Under the pieces are notes generated by a model that saw only the letters and a program-made list of their open reading frames with translations, made no database searches and was not told the origin of the DNA. A stretch of DNA of 64,000 nucleotides, taken from positions 18,153,811 to 18,217,810 of the forward strand of contig CP137675.1 of NCBI GenBank assembly GCA_037976565.1, in the 5' to 3' direction. How positions within the stretch are numbered: position 1 is the stretch's first letter; every line of letters starts with the position of its first letter. This stretch comes from Mesocentrotus franciscanus. Lineage: Eukaryota; Echinodermata; Echinoidea; Camarodonta; Strongylocentrotidae. Positions 11,201 through 25,500 of the stretch are shown piece after piece. The translations under genes were made by a program, and so were the position numbers.

Positions 11201-14200
11201 TAATTCTATAATCTCCTTGAGCAAAATGTTGATGGAGCTCCTCATCAATCATGTACAGAAACACAATCTACTAAATCAAAATCAAAATCAAACTCCAGAA
11301 GAAATTATTTGGTCAGCCTAGGGGTCCGTTTCATAAAACTTGTTATCTATAACAACTGCTAAGTTTCTATGACAAATTTGCTCTAAGCCAATCAGATGCC
11401 ATGATTTCAGTAGCTTATAACAGTAGCTTGTAACAGTAGCTTATAACAGTAGCTTATAACAGTAGCTTGTAACTTGTTATTGATATCAAGTTTTATGAAA
11501 CAGGGCCCAGGTCTTCTTAAATAGAGTGGCACAGCATACAACTTGTATTCCTTTGCTTGAAGGACTACATCGCATTTTTTAAAACACAAATGAACAAGCA
11601 GAGCCTACTTCATATTTGTTTCTCTATTCTCCCCAGAAGATGAATTTCCTTTGATTTGGAAAGGTAATCCTAAATTTGAAATAAATTTCATTACAAGTAC
11701 ATCAAATTATCACTCATTGTATTGTATTTCAATAAAGGTCAAACATTAAATATAATTAGAAGGGCCATATTATTTCTTTAATAGTAATTAGACAACATCA
11801 ACCAACATAAACCCATTTCCTATTCCTTGAAGAAGTAAAAAATCAATGTCAAGGCACTTTTTCATGAAGCAAGTTATAAGGTACTCACCATCTGATGGGT
11901 TCTTAGCGCATGTTGATTGGCTGGAAATAAAAAAACAGAGCAAAATCAAACATAATTATCTAACCCCATTTTTACCACATCCACTTAAATATTTATCCTG
12001 TATATGATGTAATGGAGAAGAAAAAAAAGTTGTTCAATATTATGAGGATGAATGATATATTTGTAATTTATTGGGGGAGTGTTTCACAAAGAGTAAGATC
12101 CACTTTAAGTTGGATTTAAATATGGCAGACCATTCATGCCACTGTTTGCTCTCTGTCAGGAAAGAAATTTATTTGTTTTGCTCTTTGGTCTGGAGTATTC
12201 TTTGTTAAGGTCAGGTGAAGATGTTAAGGTCAGATGTTTTCTTTTCAGGCCAAGATGTATTGTTCCCTATGAATAGGCCTGGGGAAGTCATTAATTCAGT
12301 GTACATGTTTTATCTGTTGTTTGGCACACATTTAGGAAGCCTCTTTTCAATACAAGCATTTTCCTTTGTAAGATCATTTCCTCTCCAAATATTTGTAGTC
12401 AGGTGTTTAGAATTTACTTAGTAACCGTAGGGTATATTAAGAGGTGGATTTTCTGCAATCGAGGAGAACCACCTAAGCTATAATAGACTTAACGTCATGT
12501 TAGAAGTCGGCAATTAAAGTCAATATCTGAAGGTAATTCCACGTCGGGACGAGAGGCTATCTCAACTGCCACCCGGTTCTCCATAGCTTTCGTCGGGGCT
12601 AGCTCTTGTCTGGGATCGGACGCACACCATCGTATCTCAGTCTGCGGAGGTCAAGAATCCGGGCGACTACCGGGCCAAGTGGAGCAAAGACGCTGTCTGC
12701 GGAGGCCAGGGCCAAGTAGACGAGACGAGCTGTGACCGGCATCGATGTCAGACGGAAACTACCCATCCAGAATTATATTTTGTTAAAGATAAGTTTAATT
12801 ACCTACTGTATGTTTGTTTAAGCCAAAACAAAGTGTGTGAAACAGAAAGAATGATTGGAAATTAAACGTACAATTTCACTTTATTTTAACAAGCTTTATT
12901 TCCCTGTATTCTGTGTGTCCGTAGCAGTAATAAAAAATAAAAAAAAGTCTCTCACGTGACACTCTCACCATTATGATCTTTAGATAATATTTTTTCCTTC
13001 AATAATGAATTATCAATAAATATAAATTATGTAGATTTGTGACCATGATTTGTACGTCCCTTGAGAGAAAAATGCCAGTAAATGGTGAGAGCAAACAGTG
13101 GTATGAATGGCCTGCCATATTTAAGTCCAACTTAAAGTCGATCTTAGTCTTTGTGAAACACCCCCTGGTATGTATAGAAAATTTGTTATTAAGTGGCAGT
13201 CTCTTCAATTTCTATTCATATTAAGAAGAAAAATGAGAGAATCGCCTTGTAACCAAGTGAGTCAAATATATATGCAACTTTAAAGCCCCACTGCACTACT
13301 TGTTGCTACCTGCTCCCTCTATATAGAAAAAATGCCTAAGTGGTGCCCGTTGGTCCCCCATGATCCTTTTTTTCTTATGTTAATTGAGAGCTGAGTTGAT
13401 GAGATAACCACCTGTCAGTGACCACGCTGGGAGGTCTAATCCCTCCGTGCCAAACTAGTGCAGACAGGCTTTAATATTGTTTCTTTGTTATTTTGACTTT
13501 ATCCAATAAAGTAGCCTGTGGAGGGCTAAACATGATTCAATTTTTTCATGAATTTCTGAATGTAAACTAGCTAAATATGAAATGAAGAATGCATGAATAT
13601 TGGTGCCACATGAAGGAAATGCCAAGGCTCTGTAAATAGAGCATTGGTATATAAAGATTGCACTGATTTGACTCTAACTACAGATACATGCACATACCCA
13701 TTGGCTTTACAGCAATCCCCTTCCCAGAGGCAATAGCCATACAACAGTTCAGAACATCTCCTTTCACACTTTGTAGCACAGTTATGTAGAGGCACTCTGT
13801 ACACAGCATTATCTGATACAGCTATGATGTGACGGTTTGTGCTATCACCAGCTAGCTGAAGATCAACTATAGGCTGCTTGTTATCCTATTAAATAAGAGA
13901 AAAAACAAACATAAAATAGTCATGTATTTTTAATCTCATTTCCATTAGAAAAAAAATCATGCAAGACGAATGTCACATACTAGTATTTCAACGAAATCAA
14001 ATGTTTGATTAATTACTTGATTGAAAGGTTGATTGGTTGATTGGTTGATTGATTGAAAGATTGGTTGATTGATTGATTGATAGGTTGATTGATTGAAAGG
14101 TTGATTGGTTGATTGATTGATTGGTTGATTGGCTGATTGGTTGATTGATTGATTGAAAGGTTAATTGATTGGTTGATTGATTGATTGAAAGGTTGATTGA

Positions 14201-17200
14201 TTGGTTGATTGATTGATTGATTGATTGATTGAAAGGTTGATTGGTTGATTGATCTGGTTGATTGATTGAAAGGTTGAGTGATTGATAGGTTGATTGAAAG
14301 GTTGATTGATTGGTTGATTGATTTGATTGGTTGGTTGATTAATTGGTTGATTGTTTGATATGTTGATTGATTTATTCTCCATGACTGCTAAGAAAACAAG
14401 TATATGCTTTAGAGGTGTAGAGGTGTATGTAGAGGTGTCATGGTCTAGTGGATATGTCACCAGACTGTGAGTCACATCGTTTGTAGATCGAGTCCCAAAT
14501 AAGATAAAATAAGAGGAAAATTATTAATCTGATGCATTTGTTACAGACACATAATTTTCACAACATACATATATATATATTCCGAAGTATTTCTCGTATT
14601 AATTTTTGCTATGTTCATGATGCTTGACTATATGATTGAGTGATGTTAAGTTTTTATGCCATGTATATCTGTTCATACAATGTATTTGTTTCTGTATGTG
14701 TTTGCACTTAAGAACCTGAAGAAGGCCTCACAAGCCGAAAGCTCGTAATAAAATTGTAAAGTACAGCTATGCCTCACGTTCCTAGACCATTTTCTTCACG
14801 CCTATATATATATGATACTTCTTTTCATTCTTGTCATTCTTTTGACAACATTTTGGAATTTAATGCATGTACACTTAAATCTGATTGCTAATATATCAAC
14901 AATGTATTAAAATGTAATGCACACATGCACTTCTTGCACAAATACAGTGTATATACCCCTTGACAAGCCAAAAGCTGTCTGAGACTTGTCTGAAATTACA
15001 ACAACTAATGGATGCAATTTAGACGCTATTAGACATAACATGCAAATTAAATTGTTTGTCATGAAGGGCTTGGAAGGAGCACAAACAAACATCCATGTGT
15101 TTCATTTCCATGGCAACTAAATTGTATTTAATCCTTGTAAACTGTCACTTAGAGATGAACAACACTACAAGTGCAACTGGAAACATTCATCAGCTAAAAT
15201 ATGTCATGACATGTGATATACTGTATTTGTGAATAATTCATTGTGATTTTCAAATAATGCATTATGACCTTGAAGTTACATGAAATAAAGCTATGTGCGA
15301 TAGAAATGTAGTGATATTTTGTTACTTACCGTCACAGCTAATTCATAAACTTTATATTCTGCACCCTCGTAATACGCTTTCAGTACAGAGCCGGATTCTA
15401 GTACGGAATCAAACAAACAAGGTACCGTAAATCTCCGTGTATAAGGCGCACTTTTTTTCCGTCGGGAAAAATCAAAAGTCGGGGGTGCGCCTAATACACA
15501 GGTACAGGATATTTTGAGTCCTCAAAATGCTACTTTTTAGTGGTTTCCGAAAATCTCTGTGTCTCAACATGAATCACATAATGCAAATAAAGAATAGGAT
15601 CTACTATTTGAAGTTAAACTACGTTCCTAATTTGAAGGGAAGAGAGTTTTTTTTTTTTTTTTTGCAGTCTCGATAAATTATGCCCCTTCACAAGGCACTT
15701 TGCCGGCTGAAGCTCTCCCGTGTCTCCAGCTCACTCACCTGTATACTGCAGCTCACTTACACGGGGGATATCGACTCACCACTCGAAATCTAGCCTGTCC
15801 AAATTTCGGTTTGGACTCGGGAGGAACATTTTTCTGTTATCTTTAGTTTTAAAAACAACATTGTTACAATCTTTTTTACTTTGACTTTTTGACTGTAAAG
15901 TCGTAATAAATAAAAGTCCTTCCCAATTCCCTGCATCATGCCTTGGATTTCCGAACGGGACTGCACGCTGAAATAAGAGACGAATCTGAGATGGTGTCGG
16001 CAAAAAAGCAAACCCAAAAGGAAAAAAAAAAAACGATATTTTTTTTTTTTTTTTTTTTTTTTTAATCTCAAAAATAGGGGTGCGCCTTATACACAGGTGC
16101 GCCTTATACACGGAGATTTACGGTAAATAAAAAGAATTTCACACATGCACACAGAACCTTTGAGTGTTTAAGTGTACGATTCAGTTTCAACAGGTACTCT
16201 GAGAGAGTAGAAGAAGTAATAATAATCTAATTTGATATGAAAATACCTGGATCATAAATACTGAGATGAATGTAATGGTACCATGTCCTATTAATAACTA
16301 AATCCTTGACCTTATCATCTAAACACATTAAATACACACTTAAAATTATGTTCTACAGTGCGTCCCAGAAAAAACGAAACCGAGAATTATTGTTTTTTTA
16401 TCATAACTTAATCATAATTATAATTAATAAATGACACATATTTGTAAAGCTTAGATCCTCCTCTTTCATTTGATGCAACTCATGTGATGCATATTTCAGG
16501 CATGAGTAATTAAAAAGAATTTGAAGAGAGGAAACCAAAAATTCATTTGGCGGGCGGTATCTGAACTTCAAAGAGAAAATCAAATTTCTAGAAAGATCAA
16601 TTTCTGCCCTTTCATATGACACCTCAATCAGGAAAAATGAGCCAGGACAAGCAAAGTTCTGTTTGTTTAAAGTAATGCTTGCATTTCCATAATTTGATTA
16701 AACGAGTTCATTTTCGCTGGCTGCCTGCCGTAGCAACAAACAGAGTTGACAAAAGACTTAACTCCATTTTGTTGACGATCAGCCATGCACAAAGAAGACG
16801 AAAGACTTGATGCATGGCTGATCGTCAACGAAACGGAGTTAAGAAATTGATCTTTCTAGAAATATGATTTTTCTTTGAAATTCAGATACCGCCCGCCTAA
16901 TGACTTTTTGGTTTCCTCTCTTCAAATTGTTTTTAATCACTCATGCGTGAAATATGCATCATATGAGTTGCATCAAATGAAAGAGGAGGATCTAATCTTT
17001 ACAAATATGTGTCATTTATTAATTATAATTGCGATTAAGTTATGATAAAACATCGATAATTCTCGGTTTCGTTTTTTCTGGGACGCACTGTATAGTTTAT
17101 CCAACTTCATTAAAAAATATACTAGTAATCACACAAGATGTTAATTTTTAATGTTCAAATGATGTATGAATATCATGGCTCATGACCTCTCAATGAGTTG

Positions 17201-20200
17201 TACACAACTATTTTAATGATATACAGACACTTACCTGTACCGACATAATAGATTAGTTTAACTGTCGAATCAACTGTAACGTTGTCCACGACGATGGAAG
17301 AAAATCTGGCATTGTCAACCGTGAATATTGGAACTTTTTGAGCAAGTTTCTGCATCAGTGGAAATTGCTCGATGAAAGTGAGGTCCTGGGTTGGATTATT
17401 GCACTGTACAAGAGAAAAAGAAACATTGACGTACTGAACTTTTGTGATTGCTTATTCCAAATGTTTAACCAAATATAGTCAATTAAGGAGAGAAAACCTA
17501 CTCTATGTCTAAAGAGGAGTTTTAAAGGTAGTGTATCCCTTTTGCAGCCAACATCAAATTCTGTAGAGCTTTGCAGAAATTATGAATGTGTCATGTATGT
17601 CCTATCTGTGAAATTTAAACGTTAGCAGTGTCCTAGTATTCAAATTATGCAAGGAAACCCGTTCACTTTCTAGACTTCAGACACTATTGAGTGACTGACG
17701 GACTTCTTTTTTTCTTTGATAATAACATACACACCAGAACGTCAATGACGTAGCGCTCATCCGCATCTCGCAACAACAAATATCGTAAATTTTATGTGGT
17801 ACACTTTTGAACTGGTCAAAAAATAAAAATTTGATGCCCTGGAAGGGACATAATTTCATTTAGCTGTACAAGATTAAATAGAAACTAAAGGAAATGGAAT
17901 GAAAATTGGTTGAAAAAGCATTTTTGTTATTTTTGGAATAAATTTGCATAAATTACCACAATTAATTAATGGAGAACAATTTTAAAATTCTGTGTAGAAG
18001 TTTAGTGTACCAAAGTTAGCTCTACCAGATAAAGCAAACCAAATCAAAATCGGTCAAGAAATGAGGGAGAAGAAGCAATTTTTGTTATTTTTGGAATAAA
18101 TTTGCATAAATTACCATAATTAATTAATGGAGAACAATTTTAAAATTCTGTGTAGAAGTTTAGTGTACCAAATTTAGCTCTACCAGATAAAGCAAACCAA
18201 ATCAAAATCGGTCGAGAAATGAAGGAGAAGAAGCATTTTTTGTGATTTCGAATAAATTTGCATATATTAGCATAGATAATGAATTTCACGATTCTGTGTA
18301 GAAGTTTTAAATCCCCCTCCTAGCCCTATCATATGAAACAATCAGAATCAAAATCGGTTGAAAAATAACGAAGAAGAAGCATTTTGAAAACTGTGGACGG
18401 ACGGACGGACGGACGGACAGACGACGGACGCCACGCCATAGGGCCGGATGAGCTAAAAATGAGCTGTCAAAGGGTATATGAGCTTTTGTACACATCAATA
18501 ACCCACTTCTTGTAATGGCCAAAATTAAGGTGATTGAATCTTTACGCAGCACAAAACGTACAATCATTTGGTACAAGGGTCTGAAAATCAGACTATGTAA
18601 TTAAACAAGCGCTCACTAAATTCGATTTGACAACTAACGGTCGTTATTTTCACACAAAAAGACCTTTTCAAGCCCCCCTGTTTTGATGGAAGTTCTAAAT
18701 TAGTATTATCTTTATTAAATGCTAATGGAATTTAACCTTTTCATTTTTGGGGGCCTGCAAATGGGACATAGTACCTTTAAAGGTAATGCAAAGTTTTGGG
18801 AAATTTTGAAATTGGATGGATAGTAATTCTTTAAATGTTATATATATTTGGATGCCCCTGTGGATGTATTGTAAGCACTAAAAAAATTAGCCCCTAGAAC
18901 ACTTCTGCTTTCGAGCAAATTGAATAATGAAAATTTACCGGTGCTCCCGGTAAATGTCAAATTTTTCAAATGGCGCCTAAGGCCATTCCATGGTAGCTGC
19001 GACCATGAAAATCTCAGAATATGCAGTTCTGATATATAATTTCCAAACAAGAATTGCAAATCGGTCGATTGTAGTCAAGAAACATTGTTTTAAAGCTAAA
19101 GTATTATCAGTCTTTAGAGGGTGCTATAAAACATAAAAAGTTTATTATTTACAATTTCATCATTTTAGACTTGATTTCATCCGCGACAACGATCGTTGAA
19201 TATTGTAAAATCGCATATGCTTCCAATATGTTCATTTGAACCAAATTCATGACCATATACCAAAACTTTGTAATACCTTTAAGTGGAAAGATTTGGAAAA
19301 ACATTCTATGCTTTCAGTGCAATACAATGGATATCAAAAAAACAGATTTTACTGTGGATATCAAATGCTCAGTACCGGTACTCAACAAATAACAAAATGA
19401 TGCCATGCCAACTTTTAGAGTATCATCTTAAAATTATTCAAGGTACCTTTCTAGCTTTCTTATGTTGTTATATACATGTACACCCAGGGCAATGACGGTT
19501 CAACAAACTTTTCAGCTACCAGGGGCCGCAATCCTAATTAACATGTCAATTATGAAATAGATAGGTAAGAAAAGCAAAATGAAGTAGCTTTTAATGGTTG
19601 GCACAATACCAACAACAATCATCTGCTCAAATTAGGTCAATGTCCTTAAAGGAAACCTCACCATAAAGAATAGGTGTAGGTATTCTGAAAAATGAGATGT
19701 ATTCCTGCCCTTTGATGTACAATATTCCTTACGAAAGTGTGCACGAGATATATAAATGAAGATATTCTTGGCAAGATGTAATACCTTTTAGCTTGCCATG
19801 GGCGCAGCAATTTTCTTGGTAATGTGACGTACCAGGCGAACTTGTACATGTAGCATGCACCAAGTTTTAGAAAGACTTTTAATTTAATAACAAATCCTTG
19901 ACTCTTCAACAAGGGAAAATCATAGTTGAGAAGGTAAAATTTATATTTAGTGAAAAATATATAACAGGGGAACAATTGTAACTCATTTATTTAAAAATAC
20001 AAATATATAGCAGTTGACAAATCTATTTCATTCATGCCAAACCTTCACCCCGGAAGAGCACCAAGTCCAACTTAATTATGCAATTTGATAATAGGATAAT
20101 AGCTTCATCACCACACAAATGGGAAGGAAGCATCCATAAAATTGAATAATTTACTTGATAAACAACTTCGCATACTACGTCATGTTATCAAGAAAATGGC

Positions 20201-22479
20201 AATGCCCATGTCTTGCTGAGAAACTGAACATAATTCTTGCTTTAAACATCTCTCATACATTTTGGTGGGGAAACTTGCTGATTAATGGGAAAGAATACAA
20301 TAACTCTCCCAGAATAAACTCAAGTTATTTCTTGGGGTGAGGTTTCCGTTAACTGTCTTTTAGTTTCACCCACTTTCTACATAACATAATAAACATTGTA
20401 ATATAATAAAATTTGATGTTTTTGTAGCACTTATATCCACCACGGTCAAGCGGAACCTTAAGCGGAGGCAAATCGAAATCAAAACTTGGACAACTGCTGC
20501 AGGCCAGCGAGCTGTGTGGAGAACAGCTGTAAAGTGAAAGTGAAGGCGGTCATTGTCGCTTCACAACAGACAGCTACAGTAACTACTACTATATCTACCG
20601 TGCAATGTGCTCCAGGCACCCCAATATTACCCTGGCTCTAGCGAGGCTAATGTTTCTACATGTGTATTTCAGTGTCATACCGGGGCTTGAACCCACAACC
20701 TTTGCATCTCTGGTCAATTGTTCAAACCACTAGACCACAACACTTCTAAACCTAACCTACAACCCAAATGCAAACCCTAACCCATATCTTTGATGAAACA
20801 ATGCCCGGGAGCAATTCCCAGTTCAATAACTTACATTTAGACCCGGTCTAGGAGTAGGGACTTCACTCCTAGGTCTGGTAAGCCAGATATGATCTGATGA
20901 GAGGGGACCTTTGAAGCTGCTAGTATCAAAGATTGTATCAATATCTGACAGACGATATACACATACAGCTGAACTCTGTGGTCCGTTACTGTGAAAAGAT
21001 ACCAAGGATGATAGTAAAGTTCATAATATTACATTTTTTCAATCAGTATTCCATTTTATAGCCAATATGACAAAAAAATAACATCTCTATGAATAAATGC
21101 TCCTTCCTTTTTAGCCTTGTTCACATGCGAAGAGGCAAAATAAACCAAATAAGTGTAATGCACTTGACTATTATGTATCTTATAACACAGAGAGAAGCGA
21201 GTACTCTCAGGAGCCTTTGTTGTACACAGCTACTTTTACAACATTTACTATTCACTCAAACATAAATTTGTTTTTTAATTTTTGTGTTATTCAAATAGTT
21301 TACCGCAGCATGTCTGAACTAGCCTTGTTGTTGTTTTGAGCTTATAACCTTGGCTTTAACTCCAAAACAGTCGTTATCCGATCACCGCTACGATTCAAAG
21401 AAAGTATAAATATTAACGCTCAAGTTTACATCCATGAGACTACAAACTGTTTGTGCAAAATGTATGAAGCCTGACTATGAGAAAATAGGATCTGATTACT
21501 GGTGTAACCTAGGATAAACACCCTGTTATTCTTGCTGGTAGTCATATAATCTTTATTGCTTTACACAAACAATGTATGGCAACCTTGTAAGGAATACATT
21601 GGCAGTATCTCTGTTCAAGAAAGGCAAGACCTTTCCTGACCTTCAGAATATACTTTCTCTCACCCATTGTACTTGTATCTTCACCTATTTTTTTCTCCCT
21701 AAACCCCTGTTCTTTATTCTCGTCATGTGTGTTTGCACAAATTAAAAAATCTTGGTTTCTATTATGATTATTTAATGGAAAAGTAACCATTGCGTAAAAC
21801 ATATCAATTTAATAAGACCAATGTCCCATTTCATTAGACTTTAGCATTGATGGTAAATTTGCCATTAATAGTAGCTTCCAAGGATACCTTGATTTGATTG
21901 GCTGTTGACTGTTGAGTGATATTACCATGGTAGTTAATATTGATGGCAAAGTTACCATCAGTAGTAAGCTGTTTGTAACAGGGCCCAGATTACCCTTACC
22001 AGCAAAGATGTTTTATACCATGCCATTCATTTTACCAGTCATTTATAAATTTTCTAACCCTTCACCAAATTACAATTACTGGCAATCCTATTTACTTTTC
22101 CGAAATTGTAAGAAAACAATTCAACTTCTATACAATTACTTTATCATCTACGCAATTTGTTTTCTCCCATTGATTATCTGTTTGAATAAATGAATAAGTC
22201 TATAAATGAATTAAGTTTGAAATAAATAAATGAAACTTGAAACTAAATCATTAATGATTCAAACTCAATTTAATGGGCATGAAGCATGCTCCATAGATGC
22301 AAAGTTCCTACAGCTGCAACAGGTGCGATTCCCACATAGAAAATAGGTTTATCTTTAAAAAAAAATAATAGTAATAAACTTACGGTACACCAGAGAACAC
22401 TGCATGAATGTAGTGATCTAATCCTCTCTCTTCCACAAATATGTCCTCTGCAGAAAGAAAATGATGATAAGGGTATATC

Positions 22480-22538
<59 letters not shown>

Positions 22539-25500
22539 AGAGATAAAGGAGAACAAAGAACAGAATGGAAAGAAAAGTGAAAATAGTTGGAGAAGGTAAG
22601 AGGGAAAGAGAAAGAAGTACATGTAACAACAAAGAAGAGTTGTAGAAACATGAGAGAAAGAGGTAATAAAGTGAAGAGAGAATGCGGAAGATAAGAATAA
22701 ATGAAAGAAACAAGAGGTAGTCAAAGGGGGATAGAAGAAGAGGCAGAGAGATAGAGAAAGAATTAGTTATAACAAAATATGAGTGTAGTATTCAATGTGG
22801 AAAGAAAAGGGAATGTGTGATATAACCAAAAACAAAAGACAAAGGAAGGAGAAAAAAATAAACAAGTCAACACAAAGTGTAGCATCCCCTCGCAGGGTAC
22901 AAATGGCCTATATATGTCAGAACAAGTTACCTCAATTAGACTATACTAGTATACTACTAGGCACGGAAGTTAACCACATTTTCGCATATATAATTAGGTA
23001 TTTTCGCATATTTAATGAGCTATGACCTTTCACCTTTGACCTACATACTCCGAAATCGAATTTAGGCTGTATTTTGATACCATGTACCTTCATATCAAAT
23101 TTCATTAAAATCCGTCAAACATTACTAAAGTTATCAAACAGAAACCAGATTTTAATGAGCTATGACCTTTGACCTACCGGTACATACTTCGAAATCGAAC
23201 TTAGGCTGTGTTTTGATACCATGTACCTTCATATCAAATTTCATAAAATCTGTCAAAAATTACTAAAGTTATCGAACGGAAACCAAATTCACATATTTAA
23301 CGAGCTATGACCTTTGACCTACATACTCAAAAATCGAACTTAGGGTGTGTTTTGATACCATGTACAAACAAAAAACAAAACAAAGTTCCAATTCATGGGT
23401 GTTAGATGCTAAAGGTGTTTATTTTCTCATGTATATTCAATATGTTAATTTTGAAGTGATTACTTTAAAATACACTAAAATATAATGATGCTGTTTTTTT
23501 TTTCTTCATATGAGTTGTATTTAATGTACCTTCAATTATACTATGTGATTATCAATTTTTGTTGTATGTTTATCAAATATTTATTCGTAACACCTGTGAA
23601 TGATGGAAATTAAAAAAAATTAAAAAAATTAAATTAAAAAATGTACCTTCATATCAAATTTGATTAAAATCCGTCAAACATTACTAAAGTTATCGAATGG
23701 AAACCAGATTTTCATATTTAATGAGCTATGACCTTTGACTTTTGACCTACATACTCTGAAATCGAACTTAGGCTGTGTTTTGATACCATGCACCTTCATA
23801 TCAAATTTCATTAAAATCTGTCAAACATTACTAAAGTTATCGAACGGAAACCAGACTTATATTTTTTCGCATATTTAATGAGCTATGACCTTTGACCTAC
23901 ATACTCCGAAATCGCTCTTAGGCTGTGTTTTGATACCATGTACCTTCATATAAAATTTCATTAAAATCCGTCAAACATTACTAAAGTTATCGAACGAAAA
24001 TCAGATTTGTTACGGAAGGACGGACGGCAGCCTTACTACTGTATATCCCCTCCGACGTCGGCGAGGGGATAATAATTTAAAGAGTTTTGCCAATGGGGCT
24101 GTGCAGGGCATTTAGATATTGATTACTCATATTAGTAAATTATGACGTAAAAAACAGTTGCCAGCAATATATTACGTACAATTCTTACATAGTCTGTACG
24201 TCCTAGGTTCAGCTCTTATTATACAATCCATCCGTCAGATTAAGATTTTCAATATCAGTGAAATGCATATAGATGAAGAAAAAGGGGACTACTTACGTAT
24301 TTCATTGTAATATAAAGCAAAATCCCCATCAATAAAACAGCTCAACCTTGCTTTCTGAAAACTTGACCAATAGTATCTGTCAATTCCAGCATCATCCTAA
24401 ATGCAAATACATAGAGAGAATTGACACCAAGAAAACTATCATGTACAAATCATCAACATCTATCAAGTCAGATTGATGGGTAAATGTTGTAATTAGGTAT
24501 TATTTTCATTTCATTTATTATATATATATATATATATTTTTTTTTAAATGTTTCTTTGTAGCCAGAAGGGCATTAACTCATATCTACAGAGTTCATGCTT
24601 TTCTGGCTCCAAACAGACAAAATATGCTATAAATGTACTGTATAGCTGCTTACTACTCAATTGAATTGTGAATCCTGATTGGCTAACAGATCAATAATAT
24701 TAAGTGCTTTATTTTGATTGGTTGATGGATACAAACTTCTCATTAAATGATAAATTCTGATTGGCTAACAGATCAATAATATTAAGTGCTTTATTTTGAT
24801 TGGTTGATGGATACACACATCTCATCAAATAATGGAATCTGATTGGCTAACAGATCAATAATATTAAGTGCTTTATTTTGATTGGTTCATGGATACACGC
24901 ATCTCATCAAATGATGGATTCTGATTGGCTAACAGATCAATAATATTAAGTGAAATATTTTGATTGGTTGATGGATAAACAAATCTCATCAAATGATGGA
25001 TTCTGATTGGCTAACAGATCAATAATATGAAGTGATATATTTTGATTGGTTGATGGATAAACAAATCTCATCAAATGATGGATTCTGATTGGTTGTTGGA
25101 TCAACATTCAAACAGAATGAACTGAATACTGGATGTTTATTGGCTAACAAAAACACAGTTTCTTAATGGATCCTAACTGCCTAATGGATCGGTTTGTTAG
25201 ATGTACACGTAAAGCTGTTCACCTGTAACTACGAAGTAAAAACATGCCATTGCTTCTACATGTACACATGCTATTAAAGACTATTACAGACATATTTTTA
25301 AAAGTCATAAAAACATATTAGTCTGACCGTCTCATGAACATATTTTTATTTTCTTGCAGGCACTTATTCCTGAAACATGACTGAGCCATGGCCACATATA
25401 CACATGCATGAATGTGAGAATAACTGATCATGTTTTGTAACTGATGATCTTCCACCATAAAAAAAGTGAAATAAAAGTTCACCATTTCAGCATAGTTAAT

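Noticed and set aside
14161..14475. NQPIN-repeat 104-residue frame
   Set aside because: Translation of the GATT microsatellite.
20650..20750. Functional tRNA gene
   Set aside because: A and B boxes are present on the minus strand but no cloverleaf with an acceptor stem could be drawn; it is SINE-derived.
24675..25110. CRISPR-like array (regular 82-bp spacing)
   Set aside because: The whole unit is repeated, with no unique spacers, in a eukaryotic intron.
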